From Plecoglossus altivelis (taxonomy: Eukaryota > Chordata > Actinopteri > Osmeriformes > Plecoglossidae), in contig BROE01000014.1 in NCBI GenBank assembly GCA_036571765.1, forward strand, positions 5,160,538 to 5,224,537: a stretch of DNA of 64,000 bases. Direction: 5' to 3'. The notes under the pieces are model-generated. The model was not told where the DNA came from. It worked only from the letters and a program-made list of their open reading frames with translations, and searched no databases. Below are positions 14,501-25,900 of this stretch, piece after piece (positions within the stretch are counted from its first letter, which is position 1; every line of letters begins with the position of its first letter). The position numbers and the translations under genes were made by a program.

Positions 14501-16171
14501 AGAGAGCTCATTACTGAGCCCTCTCTCCAGTGGTTCTCTTTGCACGTATCTAACCCTGGCATGTTAGGGTTTAAATGTATGTGAAACTCGACAATGCTCC
14601 CTACTGGTCATTATAAGTCATTGCATTTATCTCAGGAACAACAAGTTCACCGTATACCCACAGCTTTGCTTTTGATCACTGTCACAGAAACTGAATCCAA
14701 GTGTATACCTTTTCATATGTTTAAACTGTTCAGGCAAATAGAAGAACTGTGTTTTTGTTCACAGGCAAAGTACTGGAACTCAAGTGTGAACGAGGTGGAG
14801 GGTACCATCACGGACCAGAAAGGGAAGGTCATTCACACTCTGTTTGGAAAGTGGCACGAGGGAGTGTACTGTGGAGACCCGCCCTCAGCTACCTGCATCT
14901 GGAGAGCGAGTATGAAAACCCTCACCTTGACCTGACGCACCTGCTGTAGAAGAACACAACCACAATCCTCCTTACCATCCATTGTATTCTCTATGTGTGC
15001 AGATTCCGTTCCGGAGGAGCATGAGCAGTACTATGGTTTTACCAAGTTTGCAATGGAGCTGAATGAGTTGGACCTTTCACTGAAACTGCTGATACCTCCC
15101 ACAGACACTAGGCTACGACTGGACCAAAGGTCAGAGGTCATGAGGCCTACATTGCTGAACTAGTGCATCCCCCAGCATCATCAGAATTTCTGTCCCAGCT
15201 ACTGTCTGTCAGACAGTACAGCTTGCTTCTCATTGTAGCTTACCTGCGGTTGTTGCCACTTGTTCCCCTATCATAGTTCACATAGAATGCTGTTTATTTG
15301 GAAATAATGATTCTTAATTGGAGTAGTTATACTTTGAGAAAGATGGGAGCGAAGCCATTCAGTCCATGGCAACCCTTCCAATTATCCATGAGTTAAAGCC
15401 TGGGGAAGAACAATCTTTGTTGAGTTTTGTTGGGCTTGATTTTGTGGCCTTCCTTTCCATGGGGTTCGGGAAAAGTATGAATTTCCAGCTCGCTCTGTTA
15501 GTAGTGAAACAGTTGACTAAGGCAAATGTTAGCGATTGGTTATGATAGATCCAGGGTGTCTCTGGACAAATCCAATTGTTTTAATCTTCAACAGAGAACC
15601 TGCCTAGGAAATTAACACTTGTCAATGGGGAGAGCCCACACTCTCTGTAGAAATAAAATGTACTAGAGGACCAGGCTAACTTTGGGGAGCAGGTTGTTTG
15701 AAATGTTACGGACTGTATTACATTATTTTAATAAGATCCTGGATGTTTTTGTGTGTGTGTATTTGTGTGGCAGGCTTCTGGAGGAAGGAGATGTTGAGGC
15801 CGCAGAGGAACAGAAACAGAGGATTGAGCAGCTGCAAAGAGACAGGAGGGCAGTCCTGGAGGAGAACCACATGACTCATCAACCCAGATTCTTCCGGTAG
15901 CCAAAATGTGCACACCCGTTCCTCATAATTTACGTGTGGAACGTTGTACTGCATAGGTTCACAAGAAACATATTCTATACTTCTCTTTTAGGTTATAAAT
16001 GGACATCCAGTCCATTATATTTAGTCATTGATGTCTCTGCCAGTGTTACATGTTTCTTTGTCTGTTACCTACAGGAAATCAAAAGAGGATACCTGGGTGA
16101 GTAACAACACTTACTGGGACCTGAGAAAGGACCCAGGCTTCTGCCATGTGGACTTCCCTGTGCTGTGGTGA
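2277..16171 (+). CDS. osbpl3: Oxysterol-binding protein-related protein 3 (ORP3)
   Basis: Lipid-transfer and R-Ras/VAP-linked protein of ER-plasma membrane contacts. Coding exons: 2277-2372, 4783-4899, 5887-5940, 6377-6490, 6734-6898, 7129-7252, 7451-7554, 7996-8091, 8251-8410, 9432-9562, 10466-10570, 11254-11385, 12013-12106, 12231-12475, 13420-13557, 13646-13709, 13828-13906, 14013-14157, 14765-14909, 15003-15129, 15774-15896, 16075-16171. Phases join without a break to give 884 codons, close to the 887 of human ORP3. A PH domain (about residues 50-147) is followed by a FFAT-like EFFDAQE (449-455) and a C-terminal sterol-binding domain with the family signature EQVSHHPP (624-631), split by an intron. 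The protein ends in a VLW-type C terminus. The N terminus and the linker match ORP3 better than ORP6 or ORP7, and the neighbour gsdme supports osbpl3. The least certain junction is 8410/9432. AATAAA signals near 17195 and 17286 suggest the 3' end. Confidence 0.95.
2683..2810. repeat. (TC)n followed by (CTAT)n microsatellite
   Basis: A TC-rich tract passes into about 14 uninterrupted copies of a tetranucleotide (CTAT/TCTA) in osbpl3 intron 1. It is a simple sequence repeat with no coding meaning. Confidence 0.95.
3190..3253 (+). repeat. Short 12-bp tandem repeat (TGACATCA unit)
   Basis: Five to six imperfect copies of a 12-bp unit of the form TGACATCA(C/T)(A/G)(T/C)T lie in osbpl3 intron 1. 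Each copy holds TGACATCA, one base away from the CRE/AP-1 core TGACGTCA. This may be chance in a small tandem array. Confidence 0.75.
5535..5575. repeat. (GA)n microsatellite
   Basis: About 20 GA dinucleotides in the osbpl3 intron between coding exons 2 and 3. Confidence 0.95.
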
Positions 16172-17275
16172 CCTCGTACACATCTGGCCCCTGCCTCAGC
16201 TGGGACCCAGGCTGGCACTGGGGTATCCTTGTTTCTCCATAGTCCTGCAGTATGTGATGAAAGATTAGTCACACCAAAAATTCATTGGAAAGTGTTCTTT
16301 CTACACAGCAGCAGGAAACTAGCATGTTTTCGCAATCTGCCTTCATCAGCAATTTTTTTTTATGTATTCAAACGTCTCCATCCACTGCTACATAGTTGTT
16401 GCTGGTTTATTTCTGGTGGTGGAAATATTTCTTATTATTTATCCAATGTATTGCCTTACACAAACAGTGCTTTTATTTATGTTGTGTAACCTTCATATGC
16501 AAGCATATCATCTGAATGTAGACAAAATATGCAAACTGTGCCCTTCTTGGCCGCTGTAGGACTAAATTCGGGAAAGTGTACCTACAACCATTTACTGAGA
16601 ATAAAGTCTCCAAGGAGCAATTTGTTAATACTTTAGATTGCAGAGAAAAGAATTCTCCCAAGTTAACGTAGCTACTAGCCTACAGTATTTTAGCACAGAT
16701 ATTCAATGTAAATACTGTCTTGACATTTTCTACCTCTAATATATAGCTAACCATGGTACTTGTTATACCATTGAAAAGGTTTTCCCTTCAAGTATTGATT
16801 TAACACCAGTTTGATGCCTTAATGGTGAAACTAATGCCATTTTAAACACATTTTAATTTAAATGTTTTAGAATTATATTTATGTTTTGCAAGGATCCCTT
16901 AAAATAATGTGTCCTTAAAAGAAGCCTAATTTCTTAGTTATTCTTTTGTTCTGTATTTTTGGACTTGAAACTCAAAGCAAGACTTTGCTCTTTGTCTGCC
17001 TGTACATTGGATTATGCCTTTGTATCGAATCGTACACACACTGGCACAGTGTGTACTGTATCTGATCATCAATGAGATCTATCGATATTGAAGTAAAACA
17101 TTTGAAACACAAGCATAGTTGACAGGAAATGTTATTATCTACTGTAAGAGGGGTGTTTATGTAATCTTTTGGCAGATATGGTCATGAGCTGTTTGCTAAT
17201 AAAAAGTACCAATTGAACATGTTTGTTATTGTACAAGTTATGCTTGGTGGAACAATTGTTCATAATATTGTGTGT

Positions 17276-17720
17276 TTTTTTAGGTCCAATAAAATATTAT
17301 GTAGGCCACAAAGGGCAACTAATTTGAATTTTAGTTGATGGGTGTGGAAGTTGAAGGATGCATGTGGGTCAAAGATAAGAGAGGTCCCTTAAAAGCGAAA
17401 TTCATCGTGCTGTTTTACTGAGTTTCTGTTCGGTATTCAGTAATCGGAATATCGTGAGACATTTGTGTAGAATAAATTAATATGAGATGAACAAAAGATA
17501 CGTTATTAGTCCAATCGGGTCAGCCTTCTGAGAATGGAGATTTAAGAAGACGCCTGGGGGCGGGAACTCAACTTTATAAAATTGATTGACGTACATGTCT
17601 TCCACCCGCTCGATTTTCCCAACTACAGTAAACCATAAAATAGGAGGGGCGTCGAGTAGCAATGTACAGTTCTTTGTTGACTGGACATGTAGGCTACAGT
17701 GCACGCTGCTCTCGGATCAG
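17276..17720 (+). promoter_or_regulatory. Intergenic osbpl3-gsdme with putative gsdme promoter and first exon
   Basis: The osbpl3 3' end is suggested by AATAAA at about 17286. A TATA-like TTTATAAAAT lies at about 17571-17580, followed about 140 bp later by a good splice donor (CAG|gtacac at 17720/17721). A non-coding first exon of gsdme from about 17600 to 17720, spliced to the acceptor at 18030, fits this arrangement. This is inference from motifs and spacing only. Confidence 0.35.
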
Positions 17721-18037
17721 GTACACCTTTCAAATATCTTAGTTTTTATGACTTTTTAAAGGGGATCCACTGACGTCACGGCAGGTATTCGCAAGGGCAG
17801 AAAGGTTTTACTTTTACTTTACATGGACTTTGCATATACAAGGATGCATTAGCTAGCTAGCTTGCAGCCTATGAGTCTTGATGGACTATCAATTTAATCG
17901 GGTATCTTGACAAGAACGTTTATTGATCACAAATCAATTTTGTATTTAGGCTGGCAAACTAATGTCATTAATCAGATAAATAAAGTATATGTCTCTTTTT
18001 TTATCAAGTTACTTTAGTATTCCTGCACAGTCTGAAG

Positions 18038-21000
18038 ATGTTTGCCACTGCAACAAAGAACTTTGTGGAAGAGATAGACGATGGCTCCTTGATCCCCGTG
18101 TCCAGTCTGAATGATAGCCTTGCTTCGTTGACCCTGGTTATCAAGCGCAATCGTTTCTTTAAGTGGCAGAAACCCAAATACCGACCAACTGACTTTACCC
18201 TGAACGATCTGCTGACTGGAGAGAAGCCCATTAGCCCAGGTGAACCCTAGCAGAGATCTGCCTTTAGATTTGTGCCATTGGTATGTTCGAAAGCGCGAAA
18301 TTACATGTTGGTGTGTATGCGTCCTTCTCCGCACAGTGGTGGTTGAGACAGACTTCTTGAAGTTTGATGGGACTTATGCTGACAACATAGCAGCGAACGC
18401 GGAGGCAAACCTGATCCGTGTCAACTTCAATTTTGAGGGAAAAGACACGTCTAAACTCAAGTCATCATTTGGCACTTTAAAAAAAGAGGAAGTGGATGTG
18501 CAAAAACTGTTGATTGACTCAAAAAATAGGTGAGTTACTTGTGAGACTCAATCAAAAGGAGTATTTTTAAGTGAGTTATATAATCCTACTGTTACCTACT
18601 GGAGACTATCTCTGTAGACAGTTCAGACTCCTATTAAGCTCATGCGGATCTTTGTACAACCATAAACAACCACAGAGGAAAGGCACAGGTGAACATTAAC
18701 CATGGCTACTAGTAAAAGGCAGGGCTGTAGGACATCTACTGACAGACATGTTTGTTCCAGATTTATTTCCCTAAATACGTTTTAAATAGTACATATTTTG
18801 AATTCTGAAAACAGCTACATTGTGTACATATTATATTTAACATGTCCTATTCAAGTTTATTTCAGTCACATGCTTCATTGATGTGCCTTTGTCAACTTGT
18901 CTATTCTGTATATGATGACTGCAGGATTCTGGACATGTCCCACTGTCTGATCCAGCAAACCAAACAGAAACACAAGGAGGTGTTTGGGGTGGTGAAGGAG
19001 AGGATAGTGACGACCCAGCCCTGTTCAGTCATAGAGGAGGTCCAGCAGAGGGGTCAGCTAGGCAGCCTTCTCAGCCTCTGTGGTCCCAAGCTCACCAAGG
19101 TACAAGGACACCTTGCAAATCATGTTCGGCAGCACGCAAATGACTCCGATTGGTGAAACACTGGGAATTCAATTAGCCTTGCAGCCGCACAAAAACCACC
19201 CCAGTTCTCCACTTCTTGATTCCTCAACCATGCAACATGTTAGTTGTAGGGATCGCTTCCTCTTATGACATACAGTAACTGGCACAACATGAGCAGTCCA
19301 CAGACAGTGTTTTTATGAGCCAAACTGCCCTTCATTTGTACAACATTCAACTATTTATTCATTCAGTCATTAATTCATTTTCTACTTCTGATTCCAGTTA
19401 GGGATTGCAGTGCCGCTTGTTCCCGTTAGGGGTCACGGGTGACTGGAGCCTATCCCAGTAACTTCAGGCCGTAGGCAGGGTACACCCTGGACTGGGGTCA
19501 CCAAGTCGCAGGGATATTTGTGTTGAGTTGAAATACTGTGTGTTGTGTGTTGTCGGCAGCTGTCTGTAAAGGACAACAGCAGCCTACAGAAAGACAGTAA
19601 CATCACCATGGAGATTCCTCCCCACACTGTTCTAGCTTATGGCATCATTGAGCTTGTGGTCAAATCAACGGGGAAGTTCGGTGAGTATGTGGTTGTAGGG
19701 GAACTTTCTCTTCTGGCTCTTTGATTGGAGTATGACAGCCTCTGTATATAAAACATTACAGAATTACTCTCTCTCTTTCAATAGACCTGTGTCTTATGTC
19801 CGACACTTCTGGGGGCTTTGAAGTGGACGGGGCTGTAAATAAGAATGGAGTGGGTCTTACATTTACCAGTGGAGGCACTGTGAACAGCAGCCCCCTTAAA
19901 AGAGGTAAAACTTTGAGACAACTGCGAGGCTTGCCTGCTCCTGTCCTGGAATGTCAGTTAAGTAGCACAAATAGTTACGTAAGTTTACAGTAATTGCAGC
20001 TGTTTTGGTGTAGTGAACGACTTGTTCCACTGAGCATGGTAGGTTATCTGCAGAAGCAAAGTCAGAAATGCAGGCCTGTTCTACCCCAGGGTTATAAAGT
20101 GGCTGTTTATGTGGGTCATATACAGTATTCTTGGTAAACATCAGAGGGAGATAGCTAGGTTATGAGGCATCTTTCTTCAAGGAGTAAACCTGGCAGGGGT
20201 AACAACAAGGTTCGAGCACACAAGACAAGCCGTGCCTTATTCCTGCTCAGATTTTCACGTTACCTGTGAATGATGGCATCCGTGTCTTCTGTGTTTGAAC
20301 AGACCTGGATAGACTGACTAATCAGTTCCAGATGCTGGCAGGCCTGTCAAGGGAGAAACGCTCCTCTCTGCTCCAGCTCCTCAGGACCATTATGATGGAT
20401 GGTCAAGCTGTCAGCTTGCTGGAGAACAAAGTGAGTGGGACCCAGACCTGACTAGCAGAAGACTAAGACTCTGAGATTTTTAACAAGCATTTTAATGTCT
20501 AAGGCAATATATGATGTCTTATCCTTCAGTCTATAAATCATGTTGTTTACACTCACACGTGATTCTTCTTGTCCCTCCTCCCAGTTGGACCAGATGTGTC
20601 TTGGTTTCTCCTCAGACCTGAGTGATGTTGAGGATGGCTCTCTGAAGCAGACCTTCCAGGCTGTTCTGGATCTTGTTGGTCATCCCCAGACAGACCAGTC
20701 CCCCTCTCTCCTGAGCGCCACTCACCTCATTGTTAGTGCCTTGGATGGTGAGTCATCACTGACTTTAATACATAAATCAGTGTTTTTATGAAAGTATGTA
20801 AGTAAGTAAGTAAGTATTTTTATATTAAGTATGAAAAGGGGCTTGATCAACACTGACATCCCACCTAAACCCTCGAACTTTCTCTAACACTTCCTCATTT
20901 AACATTAACCTTGACTGTGGCAAAGGGACACAAAAAACATAACTTTCCTCTAGAACAAACTGGCATGTATCTTCTATCCACATTCAACGTTGACAATCAA

Positions 21001-21480
21001 ATCACTAGCTATGTGTGCCATGTATCGTGTGCGTCTCTTTTCAGAAATGACAGAAGCGGATGTGTCCGTGTTAGGGTCCTGCAGTCTCCCGTTTTTACAA
21101 GCCCTGGACCTCCTGGTGAGCGCGTCACGTGTATGGCTGGTGAAACACTGTCAAATCTTGGGTTTGTGTTTTGTTTCACACCCAGCTCGGCTCTCGCCAG
21201 GAATCACAGTGGTGTTGACGGTTTTGTGCTTGTGCTCCAGGTGCAGCAGACTGTGGTGGAAGGCGGGGGCTCCTCTCTGAGAGACACAAGACTGGCACCC
21301 CTGACTGAGGAGCAGGGGTACGAGAGGGCTCAGCAGCTCCTGGCTTCCTCCTGCGTGCTTCTGAACAGAAAGGGAGACGAGCTGCAAGCAACTATTGGGA
21401 AACCCCTACATGGATGTCCCCCAGCTATAGTCCTGTGCATCGCTGTGAGGGCATTGGCCTCTACAGGCCATGGTATTTAA
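18038..21480 (+). CDS. gsdme: Gasdermin E (DFNA5), probably the teleost b paralogue
   Basis: Pore-forming executor of pyroptosis: caspase cleavage frees an N-terminal domain that inserts into the plasma membrane. Coding exons: 18038-18239, 18337-18529, 18925-19099, 19560-19680, 19785-19904, 20303-20430, 20585-20747, 21045-21115, 21241-21480. Phases are continuous and give 470 codons, against 496 in human GSDME. The N terminus (MFATATKNFVEEID, then RNRFFKWQKPKY) is typical of GSDME. The interdomain linker in exon 5 holds FEVD followed by Gly (residues 242-246). This resembles the caspase-1/3 site FEVD reported for teleost GSDMEb and differs from the human DMPD. The exon at 18031 begins just before the ATG, so upstream UTR exon(s) are expected. 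Position between osbpl3 and pals2 matches human 7p15. An AATAAA at 21818-21823 is a likely polyadenylation signal. Confidence 0.95.
19420..19515. repeat. Fragment of a common fish interspersed repeat
   Basis: In gsdme intron 3 the phrase CTGGAGCCTATCCCAG, followed by GGGTACACCCTGGACTGG and a GTCGCAGGG end, matches a widely dispersed vertebrate/fish repeat that I recognise by sight. Family and full boundaries are not certain. Confidence 0.55.
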
Positions 21481-22993
21481 GAGTGGGTATGTTTGTAGGC
21501 CACAGCTGTGCAACCATTTTTTAAAGAGACACATTTCTGTTATCATTCCAAACCCAATTCAGCACACCTTTTTATAATAACTAGCTGGTTGACTAGCTAA
21601 ATCGTATCTTTTACAACTGGGGATCAAGTGAAAATCTACAGGAGCCGAGTTATTTCACTACTTCCAGAATGACAAATCAAGAATTGTGTACGAAACATGA
21701 GTTCCAAACGTAAAAAATGAAGTTATAGTATGTTATTTGAAACAAGGAACTTATTGGTAACTTATTTTTATGAGTGCTTTTTTGGTTATTTTTTAAATCA
21801 TGGCATTTTTATTGATCAATAAAAACTATTGGCTGTAACGGGGCAAAGTAAGATTTTATGCTGGAATACTCTCAAAGATATAAAGTTTTGTAAGGTAAAA
21901 ACGAGAACATGTTCTGTTCGTTAGAAAAAAAAACAAGTTAATTTATTGACACATTTGAAAATACAAGTTCTTTCTATTGTAACTGTAAAATATATATACT
22001 TGTAGGTTGATATGGCTATTGTTAAGAACTGTTCTGTTTCTGTAACATCACATCAAATGGGATGGTTCTCTGAGATGCAGTACCCTGTAAAAAATCTTCT
22101 GAAAATTGTTCTCCCAAACCAACTAACACAGCACCATAGCTAGTGTGGTGACAGTCTAAAACATATATTTACACAAAGTACTGACCCAAATGGCAGACCA
22201 AATACTGACCCAGCTGGCAGACAATAGTAATGCCAATAGTTCTGAAACCAGTGACAGTCTAGCAACACCAAAACATTTAAAGATATAAATATAATCTATA
22301 AGCTTTGAATTACTTCTTAAGTACCAAACCAAGGTCATGTTATGATATGGTAGTTATTTCTCTGTCTAAGCCCTTAGTTTTGTCTTAAAAGATGAGTAGA
22401 GATGTTTCTCGATGAGGCTTCAATAGTTAAGAGGACTCGATGACAGGTATTATCTGTTTGACATGGTGGGAGTAGTGGAACAATGAGATGAAGCACTGCA
22501 TGATGTCTTGCACTGTAAACAGAGTAAAGCTTTGAGGTATCCTCTTAAAGCAAGCCCTCCACACCTTTGCAAGAATAAATAGATGTGACCATACGTCCTA
22601 AAATGATCATTAATCATCAATTAAAATCAAGTATGAAACTGTTGTTGTGGAGTAACAGCAATACAATTAAACATCTAAAAAACCTTACCAGCATGATACC
22701 AGTTCCTCTCCGATCCATGTTAGTGAATGGATTTTAAGTTATATATAAAAAAAATACTTAAATTCAAATAAATAAGTACACTTTCTGTGTAATGTGAACC
22801 AAGTTGCATAGTGTACAGGGGGGGCATGTGTGTTGGGTTGGAGCAGACCAGGCCTGGGTTCCGCAGCCTCGGGGTCCAACAGAGTAAGTGTGCTTTTACA
22901 GCCCCCTCTCCTGGGCAGGACCCCCATCGCAGGCCCTGCGGTCGGGGCAGTTAGTGTCCACCAGCAGGGGAGAGATAGCAGCAGTTGGCTGGC
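21481..22993. other. Convergent 3' regions of gsdme and pals2
   Basis: Between the gsdme stop and the pals2 stop the two genes converge. AATAAA at 21818-21823 (plus strand) and TTTATT at 21942-21947 (AATAAA on minus) could be the poly(A) signals of gsdme and pals2, which would make the pals2 3' UTR about 1 kb. No coding exon is seen. AT-rich sequence dominates. Confidence 0.5.
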
Positions 22994-25900
22994 TCAGTAG
23001 ACCCAGCTGACTGGGACCCACTGGGGCATCTGAGACAGCTGTTCCACGGCCTCCTGCAGCTTCTCAAAGGCCTTGTCTAGGTTGTCATTGACAATGGTCA
23101 AGTCAAAATAATGGCTGTAGGCCCGTCGGATCCTGGCGCTCTCGTCCACTGTCTTCTTCAGATCTGTCTCCTGGGGGGACAGACGGCAGAGGAGGGTCTC
23201 CCATCAGCCACACAAAGCTAGAAACAGCCACCAGTTGGCTTTCAGAGACACGGTGAGTGATGTTTGAGTTGAGGCCAAACAGACTGACCGTGAGCAGCTT
23301 GGTGGTCAGTCCTGCGTCCACTACAGCCTTGTGCATAGCTCGCAGTGTGTCCAGCTCTGGGGCAGCAATGAACACCACATATGGCATGAATTCAGCTGTT
23401 TTTAACACTTTAAGTGCCTGCGGACAGAAGAAGACCACCATCTATTATGAACCAAATATATAGTCGTCTTGAACCACGAACAGCAACCAAGCCCATGGTT
23501 GACTTACACACCTGTATTTGAAGTTAGGACTGAAACTAACGATCATTTTGATAATCGATTCATCTTTGATTACTTTTACGATTAATCGATGAATCAAAAA
23601 GAAAAACATTAATTTCCAAAAAATTTTTCAAAAACAGAACTGACAGTGCAAAAAATCATCAGAACGTGCAAAAACAGGTTGTTCTTTTAACATCCCTGAG
23701 CTCTTAAAGTAATAAAAAAACAATATATAATATATAAGTTTTTTTATATAAGTGCACAAAAAGATGTATATTTTGGTTAAAAGGGACCTGAGCTGTCAGA
23801 AAAATACATCTTTTTTTATAAAGAAAAATACAAATCAGAAAACTTAACATGATTTGTTTGAACAGTAGAATTTCTTCTAATAATTGAATTTTATCGATTT
23901 TATCGATTCATTGTTGCAGCCCTATTTGAAGTCATCAAGTAATTTCACTTAGCATGTGAGTTCGAATGAGTGTGTAAATCGAACACACGCCTCTGACCTG
24001 GGGGTTTACGTCGAGGATGCAGGTGCGGCCAGTGTTCACCACCTCATGGATGGAGTCGATCTTGGTGCCGTACAGGTTACCGTCGTACTCCCCGTGCTCC
24101 AGGTACTGACTGTTCTTGATGTCTGCCTCCATCTCTGTCCGGGTCACAAAGCAGTATGACTGGCCATTCCTCTCCTCCTCGCGGGGCAGACGTGACGTGA
24201 CTGTATGAAGACGGGTTATAGTTTGAGTATAAACTTTGATCGTATAGTGCATGTGTGTGTACACACAATATTAATATCAAATATATTTGATATATACATG
24301 TAAAAAAGACATCTGTGTGCCCCCCCCACTCTCACACACACACAGGACACTCACAGGGGACAGTGGTGCCATAGCGTAGGGGGTTGATCACGGTCAACCT
24401 GTTCTTCAGGCTCCGCCTACCGACCCCCTGGGCTCCAATCAGAACAAGCGTCTTCCTCTGAAAAGGCGGCATCTTGGTCACCTCCTCATAGGTCTGCAGC
24501 TCGTGCCGGTCAAACTCTGGTCGGGAACACACAGACTTTGACCATTAGCATCACTAGCTCTCTCGCTCTCTCTCTCTCTCACAGACACACACAAACTGAA
24601 GCCACTGCTGGGGCTGAGGGAATGATGGGAACATGCACGGCCTAGTTTCAATTATCTTACTCTTCTTCTCGGCTGGAGCTCTTTCCCAATGGCAGAAAGG
24701 TTCTAATGTTGCACTAAAGGCCTGGAGGCAGACATACACACCTGCATTCTTTGCCGTCAGGTACATCATCTTCTTTTTCTTCCTCTTTCCAGTAAGGGTC
24801 CCGCAGAGAATCCCTGTTAGAAAGGAAAAATGCACTCTTAGTCCACCTGGGGGCGCCAACAATTCCCTGTAGTTTCTTTGTGTTTTCACGACGAGATCAG
24901 GTTGGATTATTTTAGTTAGTGAATGAACAGCCAGGCGAAGGGCTGAATGAAGTATAGCTATGTGAAGCTGTGGGTGAACGGGTGTGTTATGCAACAGCTC
25001 CCTACCTGAGCTTTCCCAGTCACGCCGCACAAATGCTTTCCTCTTCTCCTCCAGGAACTGGCTAGGGATAAGTCCTGTGGCTCCTACTGCAAGGTTGCAT
25101 GCCTGGAGGGGAGAAGAGCGGAGGAGGGCAAAGTCAAGCCATGACTACAGTACATTTGAGTCTCTGAACTCCTAAACTAGCAGCATGTTTCCTGCCACGG
25201 GAGGGGTCTCACCTGCCACCAATTTGGGTCCTCCTTGTTGACAATGTGGAGGATATCTCCTTTGGAAAACGCCAGGCCGGCCTCCTTGCAAGGGATCAGA
25301 CTGTCCATGGCTGGGGTGTAGTTGAAATGCGGCTTGAGATAAACCTGATGACATTGGACAACAACTGTGTCATATTTTTTCATGTGGTATCTTCGGTACA
25401 GGTGGACATTAAAGAAACATGACACGTATCTGAACAACTGGAACACTGATGACACTGCACCCGTTGCCTGATTCTGCGGGGGTCAAAGGTCAACGTGTGC
25501 CCTGGCCTTAAACAGGGCTGCTCAGCAGGTTGGAGGGCGTCTGTGTATGGTTGGTTTGTTAAAAGGTACAATAGCTGGGTCAGAGGGCCTTTCAAGAGAG
25601 CCTATCAGGAGCCTGGTGGTGTATGTAGGGAGGGGAGGGTGATAATGGCTGCTGCCTGAGGGCTCTCTCCTTCACTCCAGCCTTCCTCCTCCTGCTACGT
25701 GCCCCAGATAGCCTGTTGTGTGTTATTAATAGGGCGTACGCAGGCCCAGTTACAGTCGCTTTACATTCTGGGTTAGCACAAGATCAAGAGGCTTGTACCC
25801 ACATCCAGGTAGTGTTGCCACTGTACCACAATTTCTGTAGTCAGTACAAATGGCAGTTAAATTTCACATACCTCGATACCATTTTCAATACCAAAGCAAA

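Noticed and set aside
20911..21480. 189-codon open frame over the gsdme 3' end
   Set aside because: It is the last exon read backwards into the intron. The exon before it (21045-21115) is in another frame and the phases fit only with the intron removed.
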